Below, in pieces: positions 24,582-32,769 of a stretch of 43,300 nucleotides of DNA (within the stretch, counting starts at the first letter, position 1; each line of letters begins with the position of its first letter). Source of the DNA: an uncultured Eubacteriales bacterium. GTDB taxonomy: Bacteria > Bacillota > Clostridia > Oscillospirales > CAG-272. The notes under the pieces are model-generated. The model saw only the letters and a program-made list of their open reading frames with translations. It had not been told where the DNA came from and searched no databases. Position numbers and translations under genes: made by a program. The DNA lies in the NCBI GenBank assembly GCA_958352145.1, contig CATWNM010000016.1, forward strand, positions 1 to 43,300, written 5' to 3'.

Positions 24582-24639
24582 TGCATGCGGATAACTGTGC
24601 GCTGCGCAGCTATAACAGCCGGCTTCGGAGGTGGAACAT

Positions 24640-25419
24640 TTGAGCAGAATACTAGTCACCTCCTGCAAAGGCGGCGTGGGGAAGTCCACGGTCAGCGCAA
24701 ATCTTGCCCTGGCGCTCGCACGGGCGGGCAAACACGTTCTGCTGATCGACTTTGACCTCGGCAACCGCACGCTGGATCTGCTCCTCGGCATGCAGGACTC
24801 TGTCATTTACGACATCTGCGATCTGATGTGCGGACGCGTCGGCTGCGAAAATGCGATGCATATTTACCCCGCTTGTCCGAATCTTGCGTTCATCGGCGCG
24901 CCGTTTTGCTATGAAGGCGGCCGTACCGAGACGGAATTTAAGCAGACTCTGCTCCGCCTGGAGGAAGTTTATGCGTTCGATTTTATTCTGATCGATACCT
25001 CCGGCGGCGCGCATGAATCTGTCGCGCTCAGCGCCCCGGCCAGCGATATTGGGCTGATCGTCTCCTCGCAAAGTCCCGCCGCCATCCGCGCGGCGGAAAA
25101 ATCCGGCATGATCTTAGACGAAGCCAACATGCGGGAACAATATTTGATCATCAACGGTTTTGACACCGAAACAAAAAGCCTCAAAGAACGCACGGGCATC
25201 ATGGAAATGATTGACCGCACACGTACGCCGCTACTGGGAATCATCCCCATGGATCCGGGCGTGACCCTGCTTGCTGAAAAAGGAAAAAGCGTGTTCGACG
25301 GAGCCTGCGGCAACTGTCCCGCAGCTTTTGAAAATATCGCCGCGCGGCTGTGCGGCATGCACGTACCGCTTCTGCACGGTTTTCGCGGCGCAAAGCGGCG
25401 GCCTTTGCTTGGCATATAG
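24640..25419 (+). CDS. MinD-like ParA-family ATPase
   Basis: 259 residues from a TTG start at 24640, chosen because GGAGG is 8 nt upstream; a GTG at 24631 overlaps the ribosome site. The deviant Walker A is CKGGVGKST (9-17), followed by LLIDFDLGNRTLD (A') and FDFILIDTSGGAHES (Walker B region). This is the MinD/ParA class that cycles on membranes or DNA. MinD places the division site with MinC and, in some species, MinE; neither gene is here. The C-terminus (HGFRGAKRRPLLGI) is short and basic, not a clear amphipathic membrane helix. In many Clostridia minD lies with minE, rodA and mgsA, and the next gene is mgsA-like, so this looks like a reduced min locus. FleN/YlxH-type ATPases are an alternative. 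Confidence 0.8.
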   Translation: MSRILVTSCKGGVGKSTVSANLALALARAGKHVLLIDFDLGNRTLDLLLGMQDSVIYDICDLMCGRVGCENAMHIYPACPNLAFIGAPFCYEGGRTETEFKQTLLRLEEVYAFDFILIDTSGGAHESVALSAPASDIGLIVSSQSPAAIRAAEKSGMILDEANMREQYLIINGFDTETKSLKERTGIMEMIDRTRTPLLGIIPMDPGVTLLAEKGKSVFDGACGNCPAAFENIAARLCGMHVPLLHGFRGAKRRPLLGI

Positions 25420-25496
25420 CGCCGGCAGTTATCGTGCGTTAAAAAATAATTTATATTATATCAATATTATATCAATTCAAAAAGGACGGTAGAAAG

Positions 25497-25931
25497 ATGG
25501 ACATCGCGATCATCGCAAGCGACACAAAAAAAGAACTCATGACGCAGTTCTGCATCGCTTACTGCGGGATTTTGTCAAAACATAACCTATGCGCCACACA
25601 GATCACAGGTAAATATATTTCTGATGCGACCGGCTTGTCGATCGAAAAGCTGCTGTCAGGAGAAACCGGCGGCGAGCAGCAGATCGCGTCTCGCGTCGCC
25701 TACGATGAAATTGACGTGCTGCTCTATTTCCGCGATACCGTGCCCAAGCCCAAGTTTGACGAGGCGGAATACCAGCTTCTGCGCCTGTGCGACGTGCATA
25801 ATGTTCCAGTAGCGACCAATATCGCGACCGCCGAAGTGCTGATCTGTGCACTTGACCGCGGCGATTTGGATTGGCGGCAATTCATCAATCCCCGCTCGGA
25901 ATACAACCGGCGCAAAAAAGTGAAATTCTGA
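25497..25931 (+). CDS. Methylglyoxal-synthase-like protein with altered active site
   Basis: 144 residues, a full MGS-like domain. Methylglyoxal synthase turns dihydroxyacetone phosphate into methylglyoxal. The fold motifs are clear: ITGKYISDATGLSIEKLLSG, ETGGEQQI, IDVLLYFRD and VPVATNIATAEVLICALDRG. Compared with my recollection of the E. coli enzyme, several catalytic positions differ: His19 is Ser8, Asp71 is Glu60, His98 is Phe87, and Asp101 is Ala90; only Asp91 (Asp80) is kept. The C-terminal tail is basic (NRRKKVKF). It follows the MinD-like gene by 77 nt, the arrangement in which mgsA is often found in Clostridia, so it is probably the positional orthologue. Normal activity is doubtful; a binding or regulatory role is possible. 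Confidence 0.8.
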   Translation: MDIAIIASDTKKELMTQFCIAYCGILSKHNLCATQITGKYISDATGLSIEKLLSGETGGEQQIASRVAYDEIDVLLYFRDTVPKPKFDEAEYQLLRLCDVHNVPVATNIATAEVLICALDRGDLDWRQFINPRSEYNRRKKVKF

Positions 25932-25952
25932 TTCTGCATGGGAAGCGCTCGT

Positions 25953-25975
25953 CCCCGGCGGCAAATCCGCCGGGG
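25953..25975 (+). terminator. Terminator of the MGS-like gene
   Basis: CCCCGGCGG (25953-25961) pairs perfectly with CCGCCGGGG (25967-25975), followed by TTATTGTTTT. Confidence 0.75.
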
Positions 25976-26113
25976 TTATTGTTTTCAAACGCCGAGCGCC
26001 GCAGTAAAAAGAACAGCCGGTCATTTGATCCTTGGCGGAGAACGCCGCCCCGGCGCTCCGTGCAGATTTTCTATAAAGCCACGTAAAAATTTTTAGAAAG
26101 TGAAGCCGATGCC

Positions 26114-27277
26114 ATGCCCAAAGTCGCCCTTGTTCCCTGTACGGATTACACTCAAGCCAACCGCGCGGTTTCCGCGGCCATCGACCTGCTCGGCGGAACG
26201 GACATTCTGCCCGATCCAAAGGAGAAGATCCTGCTCAAGCCCAATCTGCTGGCCAAAGCGCCGCCCGAACGCGCCTGTACCACGCATCCCGCCGTTTTTG
26301 CGGGCGTGGCCGCCTACCTTCAGGAAAACGGGCGTACAAAGCTTTCCTACGGCGATTCTCCCGGGCACGGAAATCCTTTGCAGATTGCTAAAGAATGTAA
26401 AATTGCCGCCGAAGCGGACCGGCTCCGCATTCCGCTTGCCGATTTTTCCCAAGGAAAAACGGTTGATTTCCCGGACGGGAACCGCGCAAAATCCTTTGTT
26501 CTGGCAAACGGCGTCCTCGACAATGACTGCGTGATCAATCTATGCAAAATGAAAACGCATATGCTGGAACGCATCACCGGCGCGCAGAAAAACATCTTTG
26601 GATGCGTATTCGGTTTCAATAAAGGCGCCTCGCACGTCGCCTATCCAAACGCATTCGATTTTGCGGAAATGCTGGCCGATTTAAACCGGCTGATCCGCCC
26701 GCGGCTTCACATTCTCGACGGAATTGACGCTATGGAGGGCAACGGCCCGCAGTCCGGTACGCCAAAGCATATGGGCGTAATTCTGGCTTCAACAGATCCG
26801 GTCGCGCTCGACAGTCTGTTTGCCTCGCTGATCTGGCTGGATCCTTACCTTGTGCCGACGAATAAGACCGGCGAGAAACGCGGCGTCGGCGTCTGCGATC
26901 CGTCGAAAATTACGGTCGCGACACCGGACGGTCAAATCACCGTTAAAGAAGCGCGAGAAAAATACGGAAACAAAAGTTTCGACGTTTACCGGGGACAAGA
27001 AGACAAAGGGGAAATCCGCCAACTCCGCATGTTCCGCAAACTGCTCCGCCGCAGGCCGAAAATCAACGCGCGCCTATGCGTGCGCTGCGGCGTATGTGTG
27101 CAAAGCTGTCCCGTGAAAGGCGGCGCGCTGCATCTGATCGAAGGGAAAAAAACGCCCGTTTACGACTACGATAAATGCATAAGCTGTTACTGCTGCCAGG
27201 AAATGTGCCCCAAGCGCGCGATCTACAGCTACCAAAATCCGATTGGAAAAATCGGAAACATTCGATTTAAAATTTAA
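26114..27277 (+). CDS. DUF362 protein with two 4Fe-4S ferredoxin motifs
   Basis: 387 residues. Residues 1-300 form a DUF362 domain (KILLKPNLLAKAPPERACTT, GVILASTDPVALDSLFASL). The C-terminal 70 residues hold two ferredoxin-type cluster motifs, CVRCGVCVQSCP (about 322-333) and CISCYCCQEMCP (about 355-366), each with four cysteines. The protein probably carries two 4Fe-4S clusters and acts in electron transfer or as a redox-linked enzyme in anaerobes; the reaction of the family is not established. There is no signal peptide. The ribosome site is weak. It stands alone between two terminators. Confidence 0.87.
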   Translation: MPKVALVPCTDYTQANRAVSAAIDLLGGTDILPDPKEKILLKPNLLAKAPPERACTTHPAVFAGVAAYLQENGRTKLSYGDSPGHGNPLQIAKECKIAAEADRLRIPLADFSQGKTVDFPDGNRAKSFVLANGVLDNDCVINLCKMKTHMLERITGAQKNIFGCVFGFNKGASHVAYPNAFDFAEMLADLNRLIRPRLHILDGIDAMEGNGPQSGTPKHMGVILASTDPVALDSLFASLIWLDPYLVPTNKTGEKRGVGVCDPSKITVATPDGQITVKEAREKYGNKSFDVYRGQEDKGEIRQLRMFRKLLRRRPKINARLCVRCGVCVQSCPVKGGALHLIEGKKTPVYDYDKCISCYCCQEMCPKRAIYSYQNPIGKIGNIRFKI

Positions 27278-27308
27278 GCCGAAACGCGCAAAGCGCCGGC
27301 AAACCTAA

Positions 27309-27343
27309 AACGCGCGGAACCCCATAAAAGAGTTCCGCGCGTT
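27309..27343. terminator. Bidirectional terminator between DUF362 gene and malQ
   Basis: AACGCGCGGAAC (27309-27320) pairs perfectly with GTTCCGCGCGTT (27332-27343) around an 11-nt loop; both genes end beside it in convergent orientation. Confidence 0.75.
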
Positions 27344-27351
27344 CTTTCATT

Positions 27352-28851
27352 TCAACTTTTTCCGGTCTGCGCCCCGCTGAGCCGGCCGAAATCCGCCGTC
27401 AGCCGGTACAGCTTTTTTGCAAGCGCATCCGACGGCAGTTTGGTCATGCGCCACGTCCAATTTCCGGACGACGTCGAAGGCGTGTTCATCCGCGCCTCAC
27501 TGCCAAGTCCGAGCAGGTCCTGCATAGTATAAATCGCCGTATCGGCGATCGTTCCGGCCGCGCCGCGGATCATACCAAATGCATACCCCTCGCGCTGGTT
27601 CAGGCCAAGATACCGCTTTGCATAGGCGACGTCCTCAGGCGCCGCCGTCCGCATCCATCCGAGCGCCGTATCGTTGTCATGCGTCCCGACATACACCACC
27701 GAATTCTTATCCGTATAGGTGTGCGGCAGATAGTTGGACGTCTCGCGGCTGTCAAAGGCAAACTGAAGCACTTTCATCCCGGGATACCCGCACGCATGGA
27801 GCAGATACGCCACCTCCGGCGTGATATATCCAAGATCCTCGGCGATAATATGCAGTTCCCCGACATTTTTTTTGATCGCGCGAAACAGCGCCGTTCCCGG
27901 CCCTTTCTGCCAGCTTCCGCGTGCGGCTGTCTCGCTGTCCGCCTCAATCGCATAAAAGGATTCAAACCCGCGGAAATGATCGATGCGGATCACATCATAA
28001 AATTCAGCCTGCCGGCGCATGCGCCGGCACCAAAAATCATACCCGTGCGCGCGCTGATAACTCCAGTTATAGATTGGATTGCCCCAAAGCTGCCCGTCCG
28101 CCGAAAATGCGTCGGGCGGACAGCCCGCGACCAGACGGGGATTTAAACTTTCATCCAGCAGAAATTCCCGGGGATTGGCCCACACATCCGCGCTGTCGCG
28201 CGAAACATATATCGGAAGATCGCCGATAATGCGAACCCCCTTTTCATGCGCATAAGCGCGCAGGGCGTCCCATTGAAGAGAAAACATATATTGTAAGAAT
28301 TTATAGAATCCGACGTCCCGCCCAAGCCGCCGCTCCGCCCGGTCGATCGCGCCGCGGCGGCGGAATTTCAGCCCATCGCTCCATTGGTCAAACGGCGCGC
28401 CGCCGTTTTCATCTTTGATCGCCATGAAAAGCGCATAAGAATCGAGCCAAACGCTCTGCCGGCGGCAAAACTCCAAGAACTCACCGGTCAGCCGCTCTGA
28501 AAAGCGTTCATATGCGCGGCGCAAAATCGGAATACGCACCGCATATTGCTTGGCAAAATCCACATGCGCGGGATCCGCACCGAAATCGGCCGCGGTCAAT
28601 TCCTGCTTTGTCAAAAGCCCTTGCTCCCGTAAAAGATCAAGGTCGATGAAATACGGATTGCCTGCAAACGAAGAAAAGGATTGATAGGGTGAATCTCCGT
28701 AACCGGTAGGGCCAATGGGTAAAATCTGCCAATACCGCTGCCCCGCGCTGGATAGAAAATCCACAAACGCATAGGCCGCGCGGCCGAATGTTCCGATGCC
28801 GTACGGCGAGGGAAGCGAGGAAATATGCAAAAGCACGCCGCTGCTTCTCAT
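27352..28851 (-). CDS. malQ: 4-alpha-glucanotransferase (amylomaltase)
   Basis: 499 residues, the standard length of a GH77 enzyme that moves alpha-1,4-glucan segments and releases glucose in maltodextrin metabolism. The catalytic residues are present: nucleophile Asp291 in IRIDHFRGFES, acid/base Glu338 in HIIAEDLGYITP and Asp392 in VGTHDNDTALGW. The N-terminal GVLLHISSLPSPYGIGTFG and SPYQSFSSFAGNP are typical. There is no signal peptide. It starts 39 nt after the second permease of the sugar importer and is probably the last gene of that unit, which makes maltodextrin the likely imported sugar. Confidence 0.95.
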   Translation of the reverse strand: MRSSGVLLHISSLPSPYGIGTFGRAAYAFVDFLSSAGQRYWQILPIGPTGYGDSPYQSFSSFAGNPYFIDLDLLREQGLLTKQELTAADFGADPAHVDFAKQYAVRIPILRRAYERFSERLTGEFLEFCRRQSVWLDSYALFMAIKDENGGAPFDQWSDGLKFRRRGAIDRAERRLGRDVGFYKFLQYMFSLQWDALRAYAHEKGVRIIGDLPIYVSRDSADVWANPREFLLDESLNPRLVAGCPPDAFSADGQLWGNPIYNWSYQRAHGYDFWCRRMRRQAEFYDVIRIDHFRGFESFYAIEADSETAARGSWQKGPGTALFRAIKKNVGELHIIAEDLGYITPEVAYLLHACGYPGMKVLQFAFDSRETSNYLPHTYTDKNSVVYVGTHDNDTALGWMRTAAPEDVAYAKRYLGLNQREGYAFGMIRGAAGTIADTAIYTMQDLLGLGSEARMNTPSTSSGNWTWRMTKLPSDALAKKLYRLTADFGRLSGAQTGKS

Positions 28852-28890
28852 AGGAAGATTGTCACCTCAATTTAAGCAAAGTTTGCCCGC

Positions 28891-29736
28891 TCAGCCCTTG
28901 ACCGCGCCCGCCATGATGCCCTTGATAATATGCTTCTGACAGGTAAAGTAAAAAATGACGATCGGGATGATCGAAAGCACGATCAGCGCCATGATAGCGC
29001 CGATGTCGGTCTGTCCATAACTGCCGTTCAAATATTGGATATGAATGGGGATCGTCCGATAAGACTTGATATCGAGCACCAGATAAGGCAGAAGGTAATC
29101 GTTCCAGATCCACATAGTCTCCAAGATACACACGGAAATCAGCGTCGGTTTCATGATCGGCAGCACGATCCCAAAAAACGTGCGCAGCGGGCCGCAGCCG
29201 TCGATATTGGCCGCCTCTTCAACCTCAAGCGGAATGCTTTTGACGAAACCGCAGAACATAAACACAGCGAGTCCTGCGCCAAAGCCGAGATAGATCACGA
29301 TAATGCCGAGCGGATTGTTCAGCCTCAGCGTATCAGCCGTTTTGGACAGCGTATACATCACCATCTGAAACGGTACGATCATTGAAAAGACGCAGAAATA
29401 GTATATACCCCGGCACAGCTTATTGTCAACCCGCGTGATATACCACGCGCACATCGAAGTAAAAAGAAGGATCGCAAGCGTGGAAAACACCGTGATGAAC
29501 AGGCTGTACAAGGCAGACATATAAAATGGATAATTGCCAAACGTCATGCCTTGGATATAGTTATCAAACCCATAGAAGGTCTGCGCGTTCGGAAAAGTAA
29601 AGGGAGACGCACTGATCGCCGTTTTCGTCTTAAAAGAATTCATCAGCACGATAAAGATCGGCGAAACATATACGATGGAAATCGCAGCCATCAGAATCGT
29701 AATCAGCGTTTTGGAAAAACGTTCCCGGCGTACCAT
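28891..29736 (-). CDS. Carbohydrate ABC transporter permease (MalG/MsmG type)
   Basis: 281 residues with six predicted membrane helices. The EAA loop that contacts the ATPase is EEAANIDGCGPLRTFFGIVL, near residues 190-210. The N-terminal segment (PIFIVLMNSFKT) and the charged start MVRRERFSK are typical of MalG-type permeases. The start overlaps the stop of the preceding permease gene by one base (TAATG), with AAGGAGG upstream inside that gene. It pairs with the MalF-type permease and the binding protein to import an oligosaccharide. Confidence 0.93.
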   Translation of the reverse strand: MVRRERFSKTLITILMAAISIVYVSPIFIVLMNSFKTKTAISASPFTFPNAQTFYGFDNYIQGMTFGNYPFYMSALYSLFITVFSTLAILLFTSMCAWYITRVDNKLCRGIYYFCVFSMIVPFQMVMYTLSKTADTLRLNNPLGIIVIYLGFGAGLAVFMFCGFVKSIPLEVEEAANIDGCGPLRTFFGIVLPIMKPTLISVCILETMWIWNDYLLPYLVLDIKSYRTIPIHIQYLNGSYGQTDIGAIMALIVLSIIPIVIFYFTCQKHIIKGIMAGAVKG

Positions 29737-30608
29737 TACTGCTGCACCTCCTTGCGGCGGGTGAAATAAAGCTGCACCAGCGCGATCGCCGCCACCAGCA
29801 CAAAGAATATGACTGCTTTGGCCTGTCCCACACCGCGCGTATTGGCATTCTGATAGAACGTATTGTAAATGTTCAATGCCAGCATCTCGGTCTGATACAC
29901 CGTATTGCCGGCGGCGCCGACCACGCCGGGCTCTCCGCCCGTCAGCGCAAGATTCTGGTCAAACAGCTTAAACGAGTTCGTTAGAGTCAAAAACGTGCAG
30001 ATGGTGATCGAGGGCATCATCATCGGCAGCGTCACGCGCCGCAAAATCTGCCCTTTGGTCGCGCCGTCCACCCGCGCCGCCTCATATAGAGATTCCGGAA
30101 TGCTGTTCAGACCCGATATATAGATAATCATCATATATCCGATCTGCTGCCAGCACATGAGAATGATCAGCCCCCAAAATCCGTACGTGGAATTCAGCTT
30201 GACCGTCGTCCCATAATTTTGCAGAATCCCGTTGAAGATCAACTGCCAAATGTATCCGAGAATGACGCCGCCGATCAGATTGGGCATAAAGAATACCGTT
30301 CGAAACACATTCGCCCCCCGGATCCCACTCGTCAGCACATAGGCGACGGCAAAAGCCAACACGTTGATGAACAGCACCGATACCACGGTAAAGAGAGCGG
30401 TAAACCAAAACGCATGGAGAAAGCCCGGATCCGAAAAAGCGCGGATGTAATTGCCTATACCGATAAAAGTCGCATCACTCGTCGTTTTAAACGAACAAAA
30501 CGACAGATAAATGCCGCGGAAAAAAGGATATGCGAATCCGATAATAAACGCGGCCAGCGTAGGCAGCACAAAAATCGGAAAATAATAACTCAGTTGTTTT
30601 TTATTCAT
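29736..30608 (-). CDS. Carbohydrate ABC transporter permease (MalF/MsmF type)
   Basis: 290 residues, about six membrane helices. The EAA loop is YEAARVDGATKGQILRRVTL, near residues 195-215, and the N-terminus (YYFPIFVLPTLAAFIIGFAY) is the first membrane helix of this class. It ends in a basic tail (RRKEVQQ). The start at 30608 has AGGAGG 8 nt upstream; an in-frame TTG two codons earlier lies too close to that site. A strong hairpin separates it from the binding-protein gene. The ATPase subunit is not encoded here; a shared MsmK-type ATPase is expected elsewhere. Confidence 0.93.
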   Translation of the reverse strand: MNKKQLSYYFPIFVLPTLAAFIIGFAYPFFRGIYLSFCSFKTTSDATFIGIGNYIRAFSDPGFLHAFWFTALFTVVSVLFINVLAFAVAYVLTSGIRGANVFRTVFFMPNLIGGVILGYIWQLIFNGILQNYGTTVKLNSTYGFWGLIILMCWQQIGYMMIIYISGLNSIPESLYEAARVDGATKGQILRRVTLPMMMPSITICTFLTLTNSFKLFDQNLALTGGEPGVVGAAGNTVYQTEMLALNIYNTFYQNANTRGVGQAKAVIFFVLVAAIALVQLYFTRRKEVQQ

Positions 30609-30691
30609 AATCAACGCCTCCTGTGCGCGATAGAAAACCGGAATCGTCCGGCGTCTTTTGAACTGCCAAGTGTGAACGAGCGCCTAAAAAG

Positions 30692-30724
30692 CCGAATAAG
30701 GGGCGGCGTCCGCCCCTTATTCGG
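30692..30724 (-). terminator. Attenuating hairpin between binding protein and permeases
   Basis: CCGAATAAGGGGCGG (30692-30706) pairs perfectly over 15 bp with 30710-30724 around a 3-nt loop. On the minus strand CTTTTTAGG follows. It should stop most transcripts after the binding-protein gene or protect its 3' end, so that the binding protein is made in excess over the permeases. Confidence 0.75.
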
Positions 30725-30745
30725 AGAAATCAAACGCCGCTGAAC

Positions 30746-32056
30746 TTACCGATTGGCCGCCGCATATTCAGTCTTCCAGCCGTCCACAAACGCTTTCACG
30801 ACCGCATCCCACTTGCCGATGCCGGCGGCGTACTGCGTCAACGCCGTGCCGACGCCGTTTTTCCATTTTTCAGAAGGAATCGTAGAAAAGTTCCAAGAGA
30901 CCGGCGTTTTCCCTTCGTCAATATACTGGTTCGCCATGGTTACCAGCGGATTGTGCGCGGTTTTCGCATTTTTAAACGGCGCAACAAACCCCATATCGTC
31001 GGCCAGCGCCGAAGTGCCCGTCTCGCTCGTAACGACCCAATAGAGAAAATCCAGCGTCGCCTTGATGTCTTCTTCGCTCGCTTTGGCGTTTACGCACCAG
31101 TAATTTTCGGAACCAGTGCAAAGTCCCTGATTTTCCTCTCCGTCGACGCCGATATAAACCGGCAGAATGCCAAACTCTTCGTCGGCAAGTCCAACGCCTT
31201 TCTCATCTTTGGCAACCGTGCCGTAAGCCCATGTGCCATTTTGATAAAATACGGCTTTCCCGGTCTTAAATTCGGTTTCGGCGTCCGTACCGGTCTTTCC
31301 GGAAAGCGCGGTGGGCGAACAGGTCGCATTGTTGATATACAAGTCCCAGATCGCCTTGTAATTATCCAAATAGGTGCCTTCGATCTCCTCGGCCATCCCG
31401 ATATTCTTATCCCTGTATTCATAATAGATCGGCAGGTTGGCAAGGTGGGTCTTAAAGCGCCAGTCGGAGGAAGAGTCCATACCCGCGGAAGTAAAAGCGC
31501 CGTCTACGCCAAGCGCAGTCTTGTTTGCCTGAATCTCTTCAGCCACCGTCTTCAGCGCTTGAAAATTATTTAACTGATCGATCGATTTGACCGTAGCGAA
31601 ATTTGAAGCAAAATATTGATTCAGCAGCGTCTTATTGTAAATGATGCCGTATGTTTCGAGAACATAGGCGATACCGTATACGTGATCTCCTTCGGTCAGC
31701 GAAAATTCATCGCTGGTCAATTCACCATAGAGCGCGCTGTTTTTCAAATCATAGCAGTAATCCTTCCAGTTGGCCAGGCCGACCGGACCGTTGACCTGAA
31801 ACAGCGTGGGCGCGTTGTCTTTGTCCATCTCGGAAGTCAACGTCTGTTCATACGTGTTCGACGCCGCGGTCACTACCGTCACCGGAACGCCGGTCTCCGC
31901 CGTATAAGCCTTTGCGAGTTTCTGCCAAGCGGCGTCCTGTTCGGGCTTGAAATTCAAATAATACACCGAAGGCGTGTCTTCTTTCTTCCCGCATGCCGAA
32001 ATCAGGGGAAGCAGTAGCAAAAGTGCAAGCGTCAATGCCAGAGTTTTCTTAAACAT
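30746..32056 (-). CDS. Sugar ABC transporter substrate-binding lipoprotein
   Basis: 436 residues. The lipoprotein signal peptide is MKK-like (MFKKTLALTLALLLLLPLI) with lipobox ISACG. The mature part has the cluster 1 sugar-binding pattern: VYYLNFKPEQDAAWQKLAKA, then ETGVPVTVVTA, FQVNGPVGLANWKDYC and the hinge segment VYGIAYVLETYGIIYNK. It resembles maltodextrin and oligosaccharide binders (MalE/MsmE/CymE). GGAGG is 7 nt before the ATG. It is the first gene of the unit with two permeases and malQ and has the strongest local promoter (32134-32162). Confidence 0.93.
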   Translation of the reverse strand: MFKKTLALTLALLLLLPLISACGKKEDTPSVYYLNFKPEQDAAWQKLAKAYTAETGVPVTVVTAASNTYEQTLTSEMDKDNAPTLFQVNGPVGLANWKDYCYDLKNSALYGELTSDEFSLTEGDHVYGIAYVLETYGIIYNKTLLNQYFASNFATVKSIDQLNNFQALKTVAEEIQANKTALGVDGAFTSAGMDSSSDWRFKTHLANLPIYYEYRDKNIGMAEEIEGTYLDNYKAIWDLYINNATCSPTALSGKTGTDAETEFKTGKAVFYQNGTWAYGTVAKDEKGVGLADEEFGILPVYIGVDGEENQGLCTGSENYWCVNAKASEEDIKATLDFLYWVVTSETGTSALADDMGFVAPFKNAKTAHNPLVTMANQYIDEGKTPVSWNFSTIPSEKWKNGVGTALTQYAAGIGKWDAVVKAFVDGWKTEYAAANR

Positions 32057-32105
32057 GATAAATTCCTCCTAAAAATTGATTTGCACAACATAGTATGCCC
32101 CCAGA

Positions 32106-32123
32106 CAGGAATTTACAGTCCTG
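32106..32123. promoter_or_regulatory. Inverted repeat near the importer start site, candidate operator
   Basis: CAGGA (32106-32110) and TCCTG (32119-32123) form an inverted repeat with an 8-nt centre, just downstream of the -10 box. The position suits a repressor; no regulator gene lies next to this unit. Confidence 0.3.
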
Positions 32124-32133
32124 CTACAAGTCA

Positions 32134-32162
32134 ACTATACCATATATATGCAAAATTGGCAA
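32134..32162 (-). promoter_or_regulatory. Sigma-A promoter of the sugar importer unit
   Basis: TTGCCA (32157-32162) and TATAGT (32134-32139) on the minus strand, 17-nt spacer. The region from 32163 to 32322 is AT-rich and holds no gene that I can support. Confidence 0.7.
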
Positions 32163-32322
32163 TATATTTCTTTTATTTTTGATTTTATTATATATATTTC
32201 ACAATATTTGTGGTTCTTATGTTAAAAAAACCACCCGATACAATGTTAAATTTTTGTCTATGTTGCCGCAAAGATTCGTCATTCTGCATGGAAAGCCGCC
32301 ACGCGCTTTCGCCCAGGAACAA

Positions 32323-32354
32323 AAAAAATCCACCGTGCTACAGGTGGATTTTTT
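32323..32354. terminator. Bidirectional terminator after mrnC
   Basis: AAAAAATCCACC (32323-32334) pairs perfectly with GGTGGATTTTTT (32343-32354) around an 8-nt loop. Confidence 0.85.
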
Positions 32355-32370
32355 GCAAAGCGCGCAAAAA

Positions 32371-32766
32371 TTATTCATGCTTTTTTTCTTCAGGAAACGC
32401 ATTTTCAAGCAATTGGTTTAAACGCTCATGCCGGCCGGAAAGATACAGCGCCGCGCAAAGCGTTTCAAATCCGGTCGCCGCGCGGTATTCCGCGCCCGTA
32501 GCGCTTCTTGGCGCAGAAAGATGCGGCGAGTTTCGCCCGCGGCGGAAAAAGCTGCGTTCTTCCTCTGTGAGCAGCGACTCGATCCGGTAAAAAGCTGCGC
32601 TTTGATTTTTGGCAGTCACATAGTCGTGCGCAGCCGCATTCAACATGCCTGCGCGGGTCAATCCGCGGCGAAGCAGCCGTTCTCTCACCCAAAGCTCAAA
32701 AACGCAGTCTCCGAGATACGCCAGCGCCGCGCCGTCCGCCGTTTTCAAAAGCTCGTGATTTTCCAT
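32371..32766 (-). CDS. mrnC: Mini-ribonuclease III
   Basis: 131 residues, a RNase III catalytic domain without the double-stranded RNA-binding domain. In Bacillus this enzyme matures 23S rRNA. The signature ALAYLGDCVFELWVRERLL carries the conserved Asp, and the second site region reads ATGFETLCAALYLSGR. AGAGGTGAG is just before the ATG. It starts 3 nt after uppP ends, so it is the last gene of the U32 peptidase-uppP-mrnC unit. Confidence 0.92.
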   Translation of the reverse strand: MENHELLKTADGAALAYLGDCVFELWVRERLLRRGLTRAGMLNAAAHDYVTAKNQSAAFYRIESLLTEEERSFFRRGRNSPHLSAPRSATGAEYRAATGFETLCAALYLSGRHERLNQLLENAFPEEKKHE

Positions 32767-32769
32767 TTC

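Noticed and set aside
32371..32766. Truncated RNase III
   Set aside because: The missing RNA-binding domain is normal for Mini-RNase III, and the catalytic domain is complete.
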